A stretch of DNA of 61,968 nt from an uncultured Planctomycetaceae bacterium (GCA_937862885.1 CALMEE010000085.1:1-61968); one strand, 5' to 3'. Counted from the stretch's first letter, positions 27,962-37,421 are shown. The notes: a model not told the origin generated them from the letters alone. Made by a program: numbers and translations.

Positions 27962-29743
27962 ATGTTGGTAAAATTGGATTTTAGAATTTCCTGGTATCAG
28001 CCGTTCATCTGCGTCCTTTTGTCCGAGTACATCATTCGATCCATGAAGTCTCTCTTTTTTGTGCTCGATCTAGTGCGTAATCCGATGCGCCGTCCACACG
28101 CTGTGACGCTAGTAAAAATTTTGGTCATCTTCGTTTTGATGGTCGCGGCGTTTACAGTTTTGTTTAAGCTGATCATGGACTATGAAGGTCAAGAGAATTC
28201 TTGGCTGACGGCTGTCTACTGGGTTCTGGTCACGATGTCGACGTTGGGTTATGGGGACGTGACCTTTAAATCCGATTTGGGGCGATTGTTTTCATTGGTC
28301 GTTTTGCTGTGCGGTTCGACCTTCATGTTAGCCCTCTTGCCGTTTATGTTCATCAAGTTCTTTTACGAGCCATGGGCGGAATCGCAAGCTGCCGCTCGAG
28401 CGCCAAAATATGTCCCTACCGGGACCGAAGGCCATGTGATCATAACGGGACTTGGCATCGTCGAACGCGCACTCGTCCGTTTGCTGAAGCGAGCGCGAAT
28501 TCCTTATGTGGTGTTGGCTGGTGATCTTGCGGATGCCTTGAAATTGCATGACGAAGGATTCCAAGTCATGCATGGCGCGATTGACGATCGAGAAACATAT
28601 CAACGCGCGCGAGTTGATATGGCCTCGATGGTGGTTGCGGCGCATCGCGATACGACCAATACTAATATTGCGTTCACGGTTCGCGAAATTTCCAATACGG
28701 TGTTCATCGCCGCCACGGCCTCATCTCCAGCTTCCGTGGACATTCTGGAACTCGCAGGCTGCAATCAGGTTTTGCAGTTGGGTGACATGTTGGGCAAGGC
28801 CATCGCCAGACGCGTCTTAGGAAGAAACCCAAGATCGCACGTCGTGGGCTCGTTTGGAGACCTGTTGATTGCCGAAGCCGTCGCCGACGGCACGCCACTG
28901 GTCGGCAGATACCTGAAAGACATCAAATTAAACGAGCATTCCCGAGTTAACGTGATCGGAATATGGAACCGAGGCACCTTCTCTTTGGCGGGACCCGATA
29001 CGCTGATTGAAGGCTCGTCGGTTTTGCTGTTGTCGGGAACCCGTGCCGTGCTAGATGAGTACGATGCACTATTTTGCGTCTACGCCAGGGAAGAAACTTC
29101 TGTGGTGATTGTCGGGGGTGGCAGAGTGGGACGCGCTACCGCTGAAGGCTTGGCCGAACAAGGCGTGGACTACCGGCTTGTCGAGCGAAATCCTCAACGG
29201 ATTCGCGATCCCGAGCGTTACGTGTTGGGTGACGCAGCCGATCTCGATGTCTTGGAAAAGGCGGGAATCCGCACTTGTTCGAGCGTGGTCGTTACGACTC
29301 ACGATGATGATATCAACGTTTATTTGTCGATCTACTGTCGTAAACTTCGCCCCGATGTGCAAATTATCGCTAGGGCTAATCAGGACCGAAATGTCTCGAC
29401 CCTACATCGCACTGGAGCAGATTTCGTGCTTTCGTACTCGGCCACGGGGAGCAGTAGCATTTACAACTTGCTGCACAGAGGCAATTTGCTATTGTTGGCT
29501 GAAGGCCTGGAAATCATTCGCATCGGAGTTCCCGATTCGTTGGTTGGTCGCAGCCTAGCGGAGTGTCGCATACGTCAAACGATGGGCTGCAACGTCGTGG
29601 GCATTGAAGTGAATGGTGTTTGCCGTGTTCCAGACCCTCATCACCCTTTACCTGCCGAAGCCAATTTGATCATCATCGGAAACAAGGAAGGGGAGGAACG
29701 ATTTATGGCCCAAGCAACCGCCGCCAAGGTTGCCGCCCGCTGA
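27962..29743 (+). CDS. Two-transmembrane potassium channel with tandem RCK domains
   Basis: A 593-residue protein. Pore helices lie at about residues 50-72 and 107-130, with selectivity filter TLGYGDV at 94-100. Two RCK units follow. In the first, the nucleotide loop is GLGIVE (third Gly replaced), while the second has the full VIVGGGRVGRA. A TrkA-C-like domain ends the chain (SLVGRSLAECRIRQTMGCNVVG). The layout matches GsuK/MthK-type channels, with NAD- or ion-gated cytoplasmic rings. The first codon is TTG-free ATG at 27962; a second ATG at 28043 (MKSLFF) is equally possible. It is near, but not in an operon with, the Trk genes. Confidence 0.88.
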   Translation: MLVKLDFRISWYQPFICVLLSEYIIRSMKSLFFVLDLVRNPMRRPHAVTLVKILVIFVLMVAAFTVLFKLIMDYEGQENSWLTAVYWVLVTMSTLGYGDVTFKSDLGRLFSLVVLLCGSTFMLALLPFMFIKFFYEPWAESQAAARAPKYVPTGTEGHVIITGLGIVERALVRLLKRARIPYVVLAGDLADALKLHDEGFQVMHGAIDDRETYQRARVDMASMVVAAHRDTTNTNIAFTVREISNTVFIAATASSPASVDILELAGCNQVLQLGDMLGKAIARRVLGRNPRSHVVGSFGDLLIAEAVADGTPLVGRYLKDIKLNEHSRVNVIGIWNRGTFSLAGPDTLIEGSSVLLLSGTRAVLDEYDALFCVYAREETSVVIVGGGRVGRATAEGLAEQGVDYRLVERNPQRIRDPERYVLGDAADLDVLEKAGIRTCSSVVVTTHDDDINVYLSIYCRKLRPDVQIIARANQDRNVSTLHRTGADFVLSYSATGSSSIYNLLHRGNLLLLAEGLEIIRIGVPDSLVGRSLAECRIRQTMGCNVVGIEVNGVCRVPDPHHPLPAEANLIIIGNKEGEERFMAQATAAKVAAR

Positions 29744-29862
29744 CCAGTCCAGGCCACCAAAATTTAATGCATCTTCCGCGACAGGCTCCCCCTGCGTGCC
29801 GACGGCCTGGTCTCCCTTGTTAGCTGACTGGGTCCGGTTTATCATGTTGGAAAGAATTTTCA

Positions 29863-30163
29863 TTTTGAATTCCTCGGGGAAACATGACCGCGATCCTGTC
29901 AATCCGAATCGATATACATCACACTTTCTGGAAGGTTGTGAATGGAGCGGTATGGGGTCACCGATCAGCGCATCGCTTCTGCTGGGTATCGGCTGGTCGC
30001 GGCGATGTGTGTGCCTCGTCTACCCCGGTCGATGCCGATTTTCTCCTTCCGGCAGCAAGAGCGACAAGGTATGTTTCTCGAATTATCACGGCTGAACCTC
30101 AGGCCGATTCTTAGCAAATTCGATCCGCGTGAAGGCACGATTGTCTTTAGAATCCCGGTTTGA
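29863..30163 (+). pseudogene. Suspected decayed MotB/OmpA-like C-terminal domain
   Basis: Read in several frames, the region resembles the OmpA/MotB peptidoglycan-binding domain. One frame has GKHDRDPVNPNRY, like GHTDxxPI..RF. Another has MERYGVTDQRIASAGYR, like the helix before GYG. A third has ASSTPVDADFLL, like the TPEGR loop, and a last frame has RQQERQGMFLELSR. No single frame is complete, which fits frameshift decay. An ATG at 29942 with GGAAGG seven bases upstream opens a 73-codon frame to 30163, so a small real protein cannot be excluded. The region lies just upstream of prfA. Confidence 0.35.
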
Positions 30164-30191
30164 ATTCAAGATAGGTAAAAGGTGAAATCTG

Positions 30192-31268
30192 ATGCGTGAG
30201 ATGTTGGAAAAAAAATTGGCCCGTTATGAAGAGTTGGAGGCGCAGATGTCTGATCCCTCCACCATGGGAAATTCGAACAAGATGGCGGCGGTTGCTCGCG
30301 AGCACGGCTCGCTGGCCAAGTTGGCGACCGCATACAAGCGATTCAAAAAAGTGCTTGATGAAATCAGCGAAGTTCGCCTCATGGCCCAAAGCGACGATGA
30401 AGAAGAATGTGAACTGGCCGAAGCAGAACTCCCGAACTTATTAGAAAAACGGGAGAGGCTGTGGAACGAGTTGCTCGACTTGACTGTAGGAGGCGACGAC
30501 GCGAATCGCTCAAGTTGTGTGCTGGAAATTCGAGCCGGCACCGGCGGGGACGAAGCGGCACTTTTTGCCGGCAATTTGTTTGAAATGTACAAACGTTACT
30601 GCGAAACCAAGGGCTGGAAGTTCTCGGTCCTAGATGCCAGCCCCACGGAACTCGGGGGGTTCAAAGAAGTCACGATTTCCATCGATGGCGAAGGCTGCTA
30701 CCGAGAACTGCAATATGAGAGTGGCGGACATCGTGTTAAACGTGTTCCAGACACGGAAACGAAAGGACGCGTTCACACAACTGCGGCAACGGTAGCCGTT
30801 CTTCCGGAACCCGAGGACGTTGAAATCGATTTGAAACCGGATGATTATGAGGTGGAACGGTACGCGGCAAGCAGCGGACCAGGTGGCCAACATGTCAACA
30901 AAACAGCTTCGGCGGTCCGGCTCACTCACAAAGAAACAGGATTAGTTGTCAAATGTTTCGAGGAACGTTCGCAACACAAGAACTTGGCCAAAGGACTTCG
31001 GATCCTCAAATCGAAGCTTTTCGATTACTATCAGCAAAAAGAACATACTGAGCGGGCAGACCAACGAAAAACACTGGTTGGCTCCGGAGACCGCAGCCAA
31101 AGAATTCGCACCTACAATTTTCCAGATAATCGGCTGACAGACCACCGCATCAACTTGACCCTTTATCGCCTGGAACAAATCATGCAGGGGGACTTGCAGC
31201 CAGTCACCGATGCATTGATCGATTACGACCGCAATCAGATTCGGGACATGTTTGGATCGCTGGATTAA
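30192..31268 (+). CDS. prfA: Peptide chain release factor 1
   Basis: A 358-residue class I release factor that recognises UAA and UAG and triggers peptide release on the ribosome. The GGQ motif is at residues 231-233 ([12 protein letters not shown]). The codon-recognising tripeptide is PDT (186-188, in [10 protein letters not shown]), of the PxT form that defines RF1 rather than RF2 (SPF). AAAGGTG precedes the start. It is followed by prmC, whose product methylates the GGQ glutamine, a widely conserved pairing. Confidence 0.97.
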   Translation: MREMLEKKLARYEELEAQMSDPSTMGNSNKMAAVAREHGSLAKLATAYKRFKKVLDEISEVRLMAQSDDEEECELAEAELPNLLEKRERLWNELLDLTVGGDDANRSSCVLEIRAGTGGDEAALFAGNLFEMYKRYCETKGWKFSVLDASPTELGGFKEVTISIDGEGCYRELQYESGGHRVKRVPDTETKGRVHTTAATVAVLPEPEDVEIDLKPDDYEVERYAASSGPGGQHVNKTASAVRLTHKETGLVVKCFEERSQHKNLAKGLRILKSKLFDYYQQKEHTERADQRKTLVGSGDRSQRIRTYNFPDNRLTDHRINLTLYRLEQIMQGDLQPVTDALIDYDRNQIRDMFGSLD

Positions 31269-31428
31269 CCTATGCGACTAAACACGTCATTAACGGGTTG
31301 AGCTAAGCGTCTTCCTGAAGACCATGCTTGAAACGTATCCGGATGATGCCTGCAACGTTGATTCGATCTACGATGTCAGCCAGTTGAAACGGATTTCTTT
31401 ACAAAATACTCTCCTCGAGCAAAGTGGC

Positions 31429-32319
31429 ATGAACGAATCACAAGCTTGGACGATCAAACGACTGCTTGATTGGACCAGCGAATTTTTTGCAAGTCACAAA
31501 ACCGACAGCCCGCGTTTGGCGGCTGAAGTTCTATTGGCAGAAGCGTTAGGCTGCCAACGAATTGAGCTTTACACACAATTCGATCGCGAACCCGATGAAG
31601 CTCAGCGCAGCCTATTTCGGGAATGGGTCAGTCGACATGCACAAGGAGAACCAGTCGCCTACCTTGTCGGACATCGGGAATTTTATTCATTGCGATTCGC
31701 GGTTGACGCTTCTGTTCTGATTCCGCGACCGGAAACCGAACATCTTGTATCGGAAGTGATTCAACGTGCGAAATCTGTAGGGCAGGAATCGCTTTCGATC
31801 GCCGATGTCGGAACAGGGAGTGGCGCGATCGCGATCGCCTTGGCTAAACATTTGCCGCAGGCGACAATCACGGCAATTGATATCAGTCGAGCAGCTTTGG
31901 AAGTGGCCAAGAAAAATGCAACCTCGCATCAGGTGCTCGGCCAAATTCAATTGATCGAGTCCGATCTATTCGCACAGGTTCCCGCAGACCTGCGTTTTCA
32001 TTTTATTGTAAGCAACCCTCCTTACATTGGTCAGCACGAGCGCGCAACGGTTGCCGAAAATGTGCTTAAGTATGAGCCAGCAACGGCATTGTTCGCTCCA
32101 GGGGAAGATGGTACGACGTTGGTCCGCCAACTCATCCAACTCGCGCCCAACTGGCTGCATCCAGCAGGTTGGTTGTTAATCGAAGTCAGTCCGATTATCT
32201 CCGCGCAGGCCCTAGAAATTCTTAACCAAAGCGGTCAATTTCGCGATACCCGCTTGGTTAAGGATCTATCTCGCTTGGATCGAGTACTCATCGGTCAACT
32301 TGCTGAAAAGTCTGATTAA
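31429..32319 (+). CDS. prmC: Release factor glutamine methyltransferase
   Basis: The start at 31429 (MNESQAW, 296 residues) fits the family's usual length; the frame stays open upstream to 31324 without a better site. The N-terminal helical domain is followed by a SAM-dependent methyltransferase domain with ADVGTGSGAIAIALA (residues 125-139) and the catalytic NPPY at 196-199. It transfers a methyl group to the glutamine of GGQ in RF1 and RF2. It follows prfA with about 160 bases between, and is probably in its operon. Confidence 0.95.
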   Translation: MNESQAWTIKRLLDWTSEFFASHKTDSPRLAAEVLLAEALGCQRIELYTQFDREPDEAQRSLFREWVSRHAQGEPVAYLVGHREFYSLRFAVDASVLIPRPETEHLVSEVIQRAKSVGQESLSIADVGTGSGAIAIALAKHLPQATITAIDISRAALEVAKKNATSHQVLGQIQLIESDLFAQVPADLRFHFIVSNPPYIGQHERATVAENVLKYEPATALFAPGEDGTTLVRQLIQLAPNWLHPAGWLLIEVSPIISAQALEILNQSGQFRDTRLVKDLSRLDRVLIGQLAEKSD

Positions 32320-32457
32320 TCGATAAGCCCGCGCCAGCCGTTTCGGTTTACTCGCGTATTCGAATTCGCAGAGTACTGCCTTCATGACGTCGCGTTCAGA
32401 TGACGAAAACACAAGTATTCTCGGAATATTTGACTGTAACATTCTGGCAACTCCACA

Positions 32458-33408
32458 TTGAAACGGCTCACGCAACATATCAAGAACGGCCTTCCCAAGC
32501 GCCAAGATCGCGCCGCGGAAAAGAACGTGAACTGGGTCGAGCGATTCGTACATTATTTGCGGCACGAATGCCATCTGGCTGAAAACTCGATTGCGGCCTA
32601 TACGCGTGATACCCACCGGTTTATCGAGTGGGTTGCTGGACGCGACCTGCGCAGTCTGGAGATCAACGATTTTTCAGAATACGTTGCGCACCTCGACGCT
32701 TTAAATTTGGCTCCGGCCTCGATTGCGCGGCATGTCGTCACCTTGAAGATGTTTTACCGCTACCTACAGCTAGAGAGCATTGTCAGCAACAATCCTGCTG
32801 AACTCCTCGGATGCCAAAAATTATGGCAGCGCCTTCCCAATGTGCTTTCTCCAGAAAAAGTCGAGCGATTCCTCAATGCACCTCGCAAGATCGAGAAATT
32901 CTTTCTGCGCGACAAGGCACTCTTGGAGATTTTGTATGCCACAGGTTGTCGCGCTTCGGAAGTCTCAGGACTGAGAATTGGCGATTTGGAGTTGGACAAA
33001 AAATACATGCGTTGTACTGGAAAAGGCAACAAGCAACGCATGACTTTGCTCGGTGATGACGCTGTTCACTGGATCGACCAGTACTTGCGAAAGCAACGCC
33101 CTGAACTGGTCCGTAATCTTGCTCGTGATCATGAATTCGTGTTTGTTTCGCGCAGTGGACGCCCGTTGCGGCGCGAAGCAATTTGGGAGCTGGTCAAGAA
33201 GTACGCTTTGCTTTCAGACATTTCGGTATCGATCAGTCCCCACACCATGCGGCACAGCTTCGCCACGCACCTGTTGGCTGGAGGTGCTGATTTACGTCAA
33301 GTGCAAGAAATGCTGGGGCACGCCAACATTTCAACAACGCAGATCTACACACACGTTGACCAGTCACGTCTCAAGAAAGTGCATCAACAATTCCACCCGC
33401 GGGCTTGA
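32458..33408 (+). CDS. xerD: Tyrosine recombinase, XerD-like
   Basis: A 316-residue site-specific recombinase with the full catalytic set: R165 (CRASE), K189 (GKGNKQR), H262 and R265 (HTMRHSFATHLL), H288 (MLGHANISTTQ) and nucleophile Y297. The ending KVHQQFHPRA is typical of XerC/XerD. The N-terminal core-binding domain spans about 25-110. The housekeeping role is resolving chromosome dimers at dif; no dif site was seen in this window. The frame begins with TTG at 32458, and GTG at 32527 (residue 24) is an alternative start. XerD rather than XerC is a judgement from sequence feel, not proof. Confidence 0.88.
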   Translation: MKRLTQHIKNGLPKRQDRAAEKNVNWVERFVHYLRHECHLAENSIAAYTRDTHRFIEWVAGRDLRSLEINDFSEYVAHLDALNLAPASIARHVVTLKMFYRYLQLESIVSNNPAELLGCQKLWQRLPNVLSPEKVERFLNAPRKIEKFFLRDKALLEILYATGCRASEVSGLRIGDLELDKKYMRCTGKGNKQRMTLLGDDAVHWIDQYLRKQRPELVRNLARDHEFVFVSRSGRPLRREAIWELVKKYALLSDISVSISPHTMRHSFATHLLAGGADLRQVQEMLGHANISTTQIYTHVDQSRLKKVHQQFHPRA

Positions 33409-33824
33409 GCATCCCTGTGTCGTTAGTTGAACCAGTGAATGAATTTCAACAATTCGCACGCGAAGTCAATTGAAAAGCTATTGAACTTCCGGGTAGAATC
33501 AGGGAACCAGTTCACTGGCGATTCCTTGAGAAGACGTTGCTCTCATCCGCACAGAACGAATCGGTTCGTACAATCGGGTTCGCAAAGGACCAAAATTTAA
33601 TCGGGAAACGGTTTTCCCGAAAAACTGCCTCTAGCCGTCCGACACTTCCACCAGCGTAGACTCGTCGTGCTCTTTCACTTTGTTCTGGGGCGCATGATCA
33701 AAGATAATCGAACTCAGCAGTAGTCTTACTGAGAGACCGCTTCTGAGAATTGAGTTGCATACCTCAACCGCTTATTGAAACAAAACGACAGTTCAAGTTA
33801 GTAAAGGCATACACAGGTTCAAAC
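33409..33824. other. Intergenic region with a small hairpin
   Basis: A 416-base space. A 7-base inverted repeat (cgggaaa at 33602-33608, tttcccg at 33613-33619) is followed by a run of A, not T, so it is not a clear terminator on the plus strand. Nothing else was recognised. Confidence 0.35.
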
Positions 33825-34838
33825 ATGAGCGTCAAATTTCTCGTTTCGACGATTACTGTTATTCTAAGCCTCAATCCAAATCTGCTTGTTGCCCAAGACA
33901 TTGAGGCGTCTGAAATGTTGCAGACCTTGAAGACTCAGGCCCTGCATGCGTGGTCCGCCTACTTGGACGAAGTATCCAAACTTTCAATCGCTTTTCACTA
34001 CGATCAGTCAAAGAGTGATCGTTCTGAAAAGAACACTTACGCTTACCGTACGAAAGGCCAATGCCGTGTAAGCGGAGCGTTGATGAATGCCAACTCGAGT
34101 GGAGCCCCGTCTTATGCGCCGTACTTCACGACGGACTTTTCCGACTTAACCGAGGAAAAAACGCTTCGCAAAGTGATTCGAAACTCGAAATACTTGGCTG
34201 AAATCGTTCGCCGGAAACCGGAAGACAAATGGATTCTTGAGTCGGTGCGATATCATCAGAATTTTGCTAGTTGGACGGATGCTTGCGGCGAATTCGAGTT
34301 GTTGTGGCCAATCGATTTGAAATTAAACAGGCTGGACAAGCTGATTCAGGGCCCTTCGTTCGATGTCACCAGCGCGACCAAGCAGAGCGATGGTTTGATC
34401 AGCATTGCGTTCATCTGCCCGGCACAGCAGGCTGGTATTCAAAAAGGAGTTCTCGTCCTTGACCCCAACAATCACTGGTCGGTACGAAGCGCGCAATTAT
34501 GGACCGGTCGCGATTTTGAGGAGATACCGGACGAGGCCAATCTCACCATTGAAAATAAATACGCTACGGAACTTTTTGGCAAGCTCCGATTATGCCTACA
34601 ATCGACGACAACTTGGCAAGATGTTGCAACTAGCGTCTTGGAAGACGACTTGAAACTAACTAATTTTGAATTGCTCAACCGACCGCTCAGCGAACAAGAA
34701 TGTTCATTGTCGGCATTCGGATTAGCTGAGCCAGATCGACAGCCTTTCGCCGCGTTGAGAATTATTGCGTTGGTTGCCGGGATAGCTTTGTTGGGGGTGG
34801 CCGGTCTAACCCTTTATCGGAGCAAACGCTCGCACTAA
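33825..34838 (+). CDS. Secreted LolA-like protein with C-terminal membrane anchor
   Basis: The start at 33825 (MSVKFLVST, 337 residues) gives a good signal peptide ending LLVAQ; an upstream frame to 33750 lacks one. The body has LolA-like strands (SFDVTSATKQSDGLISIAFI, LVLDPNNHWSVRSAQLW). The end has SAFGLAEPD, then a transmembrane helix (IIALVAGIALLGVAGLTLY) and a basic tail (RSKRSH). This ending and the strand pattern match the left-edge gene at 1-919, so both belong to one planctomycete family of anchored extracytoplasmic proteins. Its last 4 bases overlap the end of the convergent LOG gene. The function is unknown. Confidence 0.7.
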   Translation: MSVKFLVSTITVILSLNPNLLVAQDIEASEMLQTLKTQALHAWSAYLDEVSKLSIAFHYDQSKSDRSEKNTYAYRTKGQCRVSGALMNANSSGAPSYAPYFTTDFSDLTEEKTLRKVIRNSKYLAEIVRRKPEDKWILESVRYHQNFASWTDACGEFELLWPIDLKLNRLDKLIQGPSFDVTSATKQSDGLISIAFICPAQQAGIQKGVLVLDPNNHWSVRSAQLWTGRDFEEIPDEANLTIENKYATELFGKLRLCLQSTTTWQDVATSVLEDDLKLTNFELLNRPLSEQECSLSAFGLAEPDRQPFAALRIIALVAGIALLGVAGLTLYRSKRSH

Positions 34839-35629
34839 TAAGATTGCTTCGCGTTCTTGCGTTCACCGAGCCACCAATGCGGTTTGGCTTTGGTTTTTCT
34901 TAATCCGAAACGGTCCATCGCCTCGGCCCGCACCTTGCTGGCTATTTCTTTCGGTGAGTCGGACAATATGAACCGGTCGACATCGGCCTGATCGATGGTC
35001 TTTCCAGTAACCATGGTGTTCTTCAAAAAGTCGAGCAGCGGCTCCCAAAATTCGATCCCCCCCAATACGATCGGGAACTGTTTCATTTTGGCTGTTTGGA
35101 CCAACGTCGCAATTTCAAAGAGTTCATCCATGGTTCCGAAACCGCCAGGCAACGCCACAAAAGCGTACGAATACTTTGCCAACATGAGCTTGCGCACAAA
35201 AAAGTACTTGAACTCAATAAACGTGTCGGTATACGGGTTCGGCGCTTGCTCATGCGGAAGCACGATATTGCAGCCGATGCTACGACCGCCCACTTCCATC
35301 GCACCTCGGTTCGCCGCTTCCATAACTCCAGGTCCACCACCTGTCATCACGGTGAAGCCCGCACGGGCCAACTCAGCACCTACCTCACGCCCAAACTCGT
35401 AATACGGATGGTCTTCAGCAAACCTCGCTGAGCCGAACACCGTCACACAAGGGCCGACAAAATGCAGTTTGCGGAATCCATAAATAACTTCTCGGAAGAT
35501 TCGGATCGCTCGACCAAGCTCGCGAATTCGAGACTGTGGACCGTCTAAGAACAGTCGTTCCTCAACCAAGTCTGAACTTTTGTCCATGAGAATTTCTTCT
35601 GCAATTGGGGGAAATGAAGGCTTATTCAT
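34835..35629 (-). CDS. LOG-family nucleotide phosphoribohydrolase
   Basis: A 264-residue protein of the LOG (lysine decarboxylase-like, TIGR00730) family. The Rossmann motif TVMTGGGPGVMEAANRGA and the catalytic PGGFGTMDELFE are present. These enzymes release the base from nucleoside 5'-monophosphates, and plant and fungal members make active cytokinins. The bacterial role is often nucleotide salvage or unknown. A longer N-terminus (about 55 residues before GSARF) resembles the larger bacterial subgroup. It ends convergently with the anchored LolA-like gene, overlapping by 4 bases. Confidence 0.88.
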   Translation of the reverse strand: MNKPSFPPIAEEILMDKSSDLVEERLFLDGPQSRIRELGRAIRIFREVIYGFRKLHFVGPCVTVFGSARFAEDHPYYEFGREVGAELARAGFTVMTGGGPGVMEAANRGAMEVGGRSIGCNIVLPHEQAPNPYTDTFIEFKYFFVRKLMLAKYSYAFVALPGGFGTMDELFEIATLVQTAKMKQFPIVLGGIEFWEPLLDFLKNTMVTGKTIDQADVDRFILSDSPKEIASKVRAEAMDRFGLRKTKAKPHWWLGERKNAKQSY

Positions 35630-36437
35630 GTGAACGTCAAAATAAGAGGACTCGTCCTAAATTTCTTGAGACTATGCGTCGCCGAACTCGCACCTGCATG
35701 GCACCATTGGCTTACGGACTTCCTACATATTGGTTCTGTCAATCAACCAAGAATTTGCATGCGCTCTCGATGTCAAATGGCTAGTGATTGGGAGATCTGA
35801 AATTATTTCATTATTCACATGTAGGGGTTTCGTACCTCACCACCGATGATTCGCGAGAAGTCTCCTTTAAAAGTACATATTCATTGCGATAAACGAAACA
35901 AGTTATTGGCTTGTGTGTGAAACCCCACCGATCGATTAACGATGGATGAATCGACGAAGCACGACAATCCAAGGCCCGTTGATAATCTCTTTTCTTAACG
36001 GGGAAGTATAGCTTAGTCTTTGACGGGGCATTACATGACTCTTATCGTTAAGTTGGAACTAGATCAAAACTCAGCAATTGTTGCAACATCATGTAAATAA
36101 TGATCACGGGCTAATCGCACTTTTGGCGTGAAAATCGGTTAAATCGTAAAAATGCTTACCCGCACTCGCTAGCCGAATTTCGCTTTTGATTTTCGCCAGC
36201 CGTCTGAAAACCGAACGCATAGCTATCTCCTTTCGGTGGCTTGTGACGCTCGATTTTTCAAGCACAGCGGACTGAGGTTCGCTATTCAGCTTCTTGCTGT
36301 TGATGTCGCACTTGGAATCTTGGAGGTCATGATGCGACTCGCCATCCACACAAGAAACAGGAAGACGCCTGATTCAAACAATATGAATTCAAGCGATTCC
36401 CTATTCATTGTTGCTTCGTCAAACAAATCTGTTTCGA
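35630..36437. other. Intergenic region with one small ORF
   Basis: An 808-base space between two minus-strand genes. It holds the small frame at 36104-36220 with a near-perfect ribosome site, listed separately. An 8-base inverted match (ggggtttc near 35824, gaaacccc near 35923) is too far apart to call. No RNA gene was recognised. Confidence 0.4.
36104..36220 (-). CDS. Small basic protein of 38 residues
   Basis: The start ATG at 36220 follows AAAGGAGATAGCT, a near-ideal Shine-Dalgarno at about 7 bases. The product (MRSVFRRLAKIKSEI..., ending HAKSAISP) has a cationic, amphipathic N-terminal half and no cysteine or membrane segment. The frame continues upstream to 36349, but the ribosome site supports this start. 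It is alone in a long gap. Such a short, well-initiated frame may be a regulatory or membrane-active peptide; no family is recognised. Confidence 0.5.
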   Translation of the reverse strand: MRSVFRRLAKIKSEIRLASAGKHFYDLTDFHAKSAISP

Positions 36438-37421
36438 TTAACGTTTGCGACAGCCACTTCCTTGACCACCATAATGTTTTGGCTGAACGTGTGTTCGAGG
36501 TACGTGCCCGTAATTCTGGTAGTGTCCGTAATGCTGATAGTTTCCATAGTGCCCATACTGTTCGTACTGGTTGTATCCTTGGACCACCACAGGTCGATGT
36601 GGCACTGGGAGATAGTCTAAAGAGTCTTGGAACGAAGTCTCCACACCTTCGATTATCGAGTCCTCAATCACCACGTCATGTTGCGGTTCGATAATGTGCA
36701 AATCGTAGTTCGAGTACTCAGGGATACTTGGATGTAATCCGTAGGCTGCATTCTGCACGATCAAAGTCACCTGCCCAACGCCCCAATCGTTGGCCTGAAT
36801 TAGCAATGACTCAAATTGATCACGCGACAGAACTGCGATCTTATTAATTTGCCTGATAATGTCACCACGTTGGATTCCCAGTTGATGTGCCTTGCTTCCT
36901 GGAATGATGTGTACGACCCTCAGTCCAAGTTGCGGAACGATCTCTGCGAGGGCTCCGATCGACAACCTTTGGATCCCAGATAATTGACTGATGCCTTGTC
37001 CGTTTGGTTCACCAGTAACAATTAACGCTTGCTGACCATTGCCAAGTTCTTGAAAATCTCTACCAATTGTCAGATCGCCGCTACCCGGTAGCTGAACTTG
37101 CTGAAAAATTGACTCTTTCCCCAAGTCCGTGGTTGGTGCCTCCTTACCGGTTATTGGTTGACCAGGATGTCCAGTTTGCCCAGGGATTCCGTCTTGGGGC
37201 CCACCCAGACCGGTACCTGGATGTTGAATCAGCGATTCTTTGTTCACGACATTTTGAAGTTCACTCACCTCATCTTCACCTTCACCAGTTTGCCCCCCAA
37301 CAACGATTGTCGCTGCTTCGTTGATAGGTGGTTGTTGTTCCTGATCGCCGTGCTGGCCTTGAGCCACCTGCGATATGCCACAAGCAGTTAGCAAAATCAT
37401 TGAAAAAAACAATCGATTCAT
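36438..37421 (-). CDS. Secreted PDZ-domain protein with Tyr/His/Gly tail
   Basis: The start at 37421 (MNRLFFSMILLTACG, 327 residues) gives a signal peptide; an upstream frame to 37607 lacks one. A linker rich in Gly, Gln and Pro (residues 25-150) precedes a PDZ domain at about 165-223 (LGLRVVHIIPGSKAHQLGIQ and GDIIRQINK). The tail at about 285-320 is a low-complexity Y/H/G region (YEQYGHYGNYQHYGHY). PDZ domains bind C-terminal peptides. No protease domain is present, so it is probably a scaffold or adaptor outside the cytoplasm. It lies 290 bases downstream of the FHA-sigma operon on the same strand. Confidence 0.7.
   Translation of the reverse strand: MNRLFFSMILLTACGISQVAQGQHGDQEQQPPINEAATIVVGGQTGEGEDEVSELQNVVNKESLIQHPGTGLGGPQDGIPGQTGHPGQPITGKEAPTTDLGKESIFQQVQLPGSGDLTIGRDFQELGNGQQALIVTGEPNGQGISQLSGIQRLSIGALAEIVPQLGLRVVHIIPGSKAHQLGIQRGDIIRQINKIAVLSRDQFESLLIQANDWGVGQVTLIVQNAAYGLHPSIPEYSNYDLHIIEPQHDVVIEDSIIEGVETSFQDSLDYLPVPHRPVVVQGYNQYEQYGHYGNYQHYGHYQNYGHVPRTHVQPKHYGGQGSGCRKR

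Noticed and set aside
29648..29863. Minus-strand frame of 72 codons starting MKILSNMINRTQ with GAGGA upstream
   Set aside because: It overlaps the 3' end of the potassium channel gene by about 95 bases and shows no family. It could be real but the evidence is too thin to call.
30747..30755. PDT instead of PAT in the RF1 codon-recognition tripeptide
   Set aside because: The middle residue of the PxT motif varies among RF1 proteins, so I do not consider it evidence of recoding.
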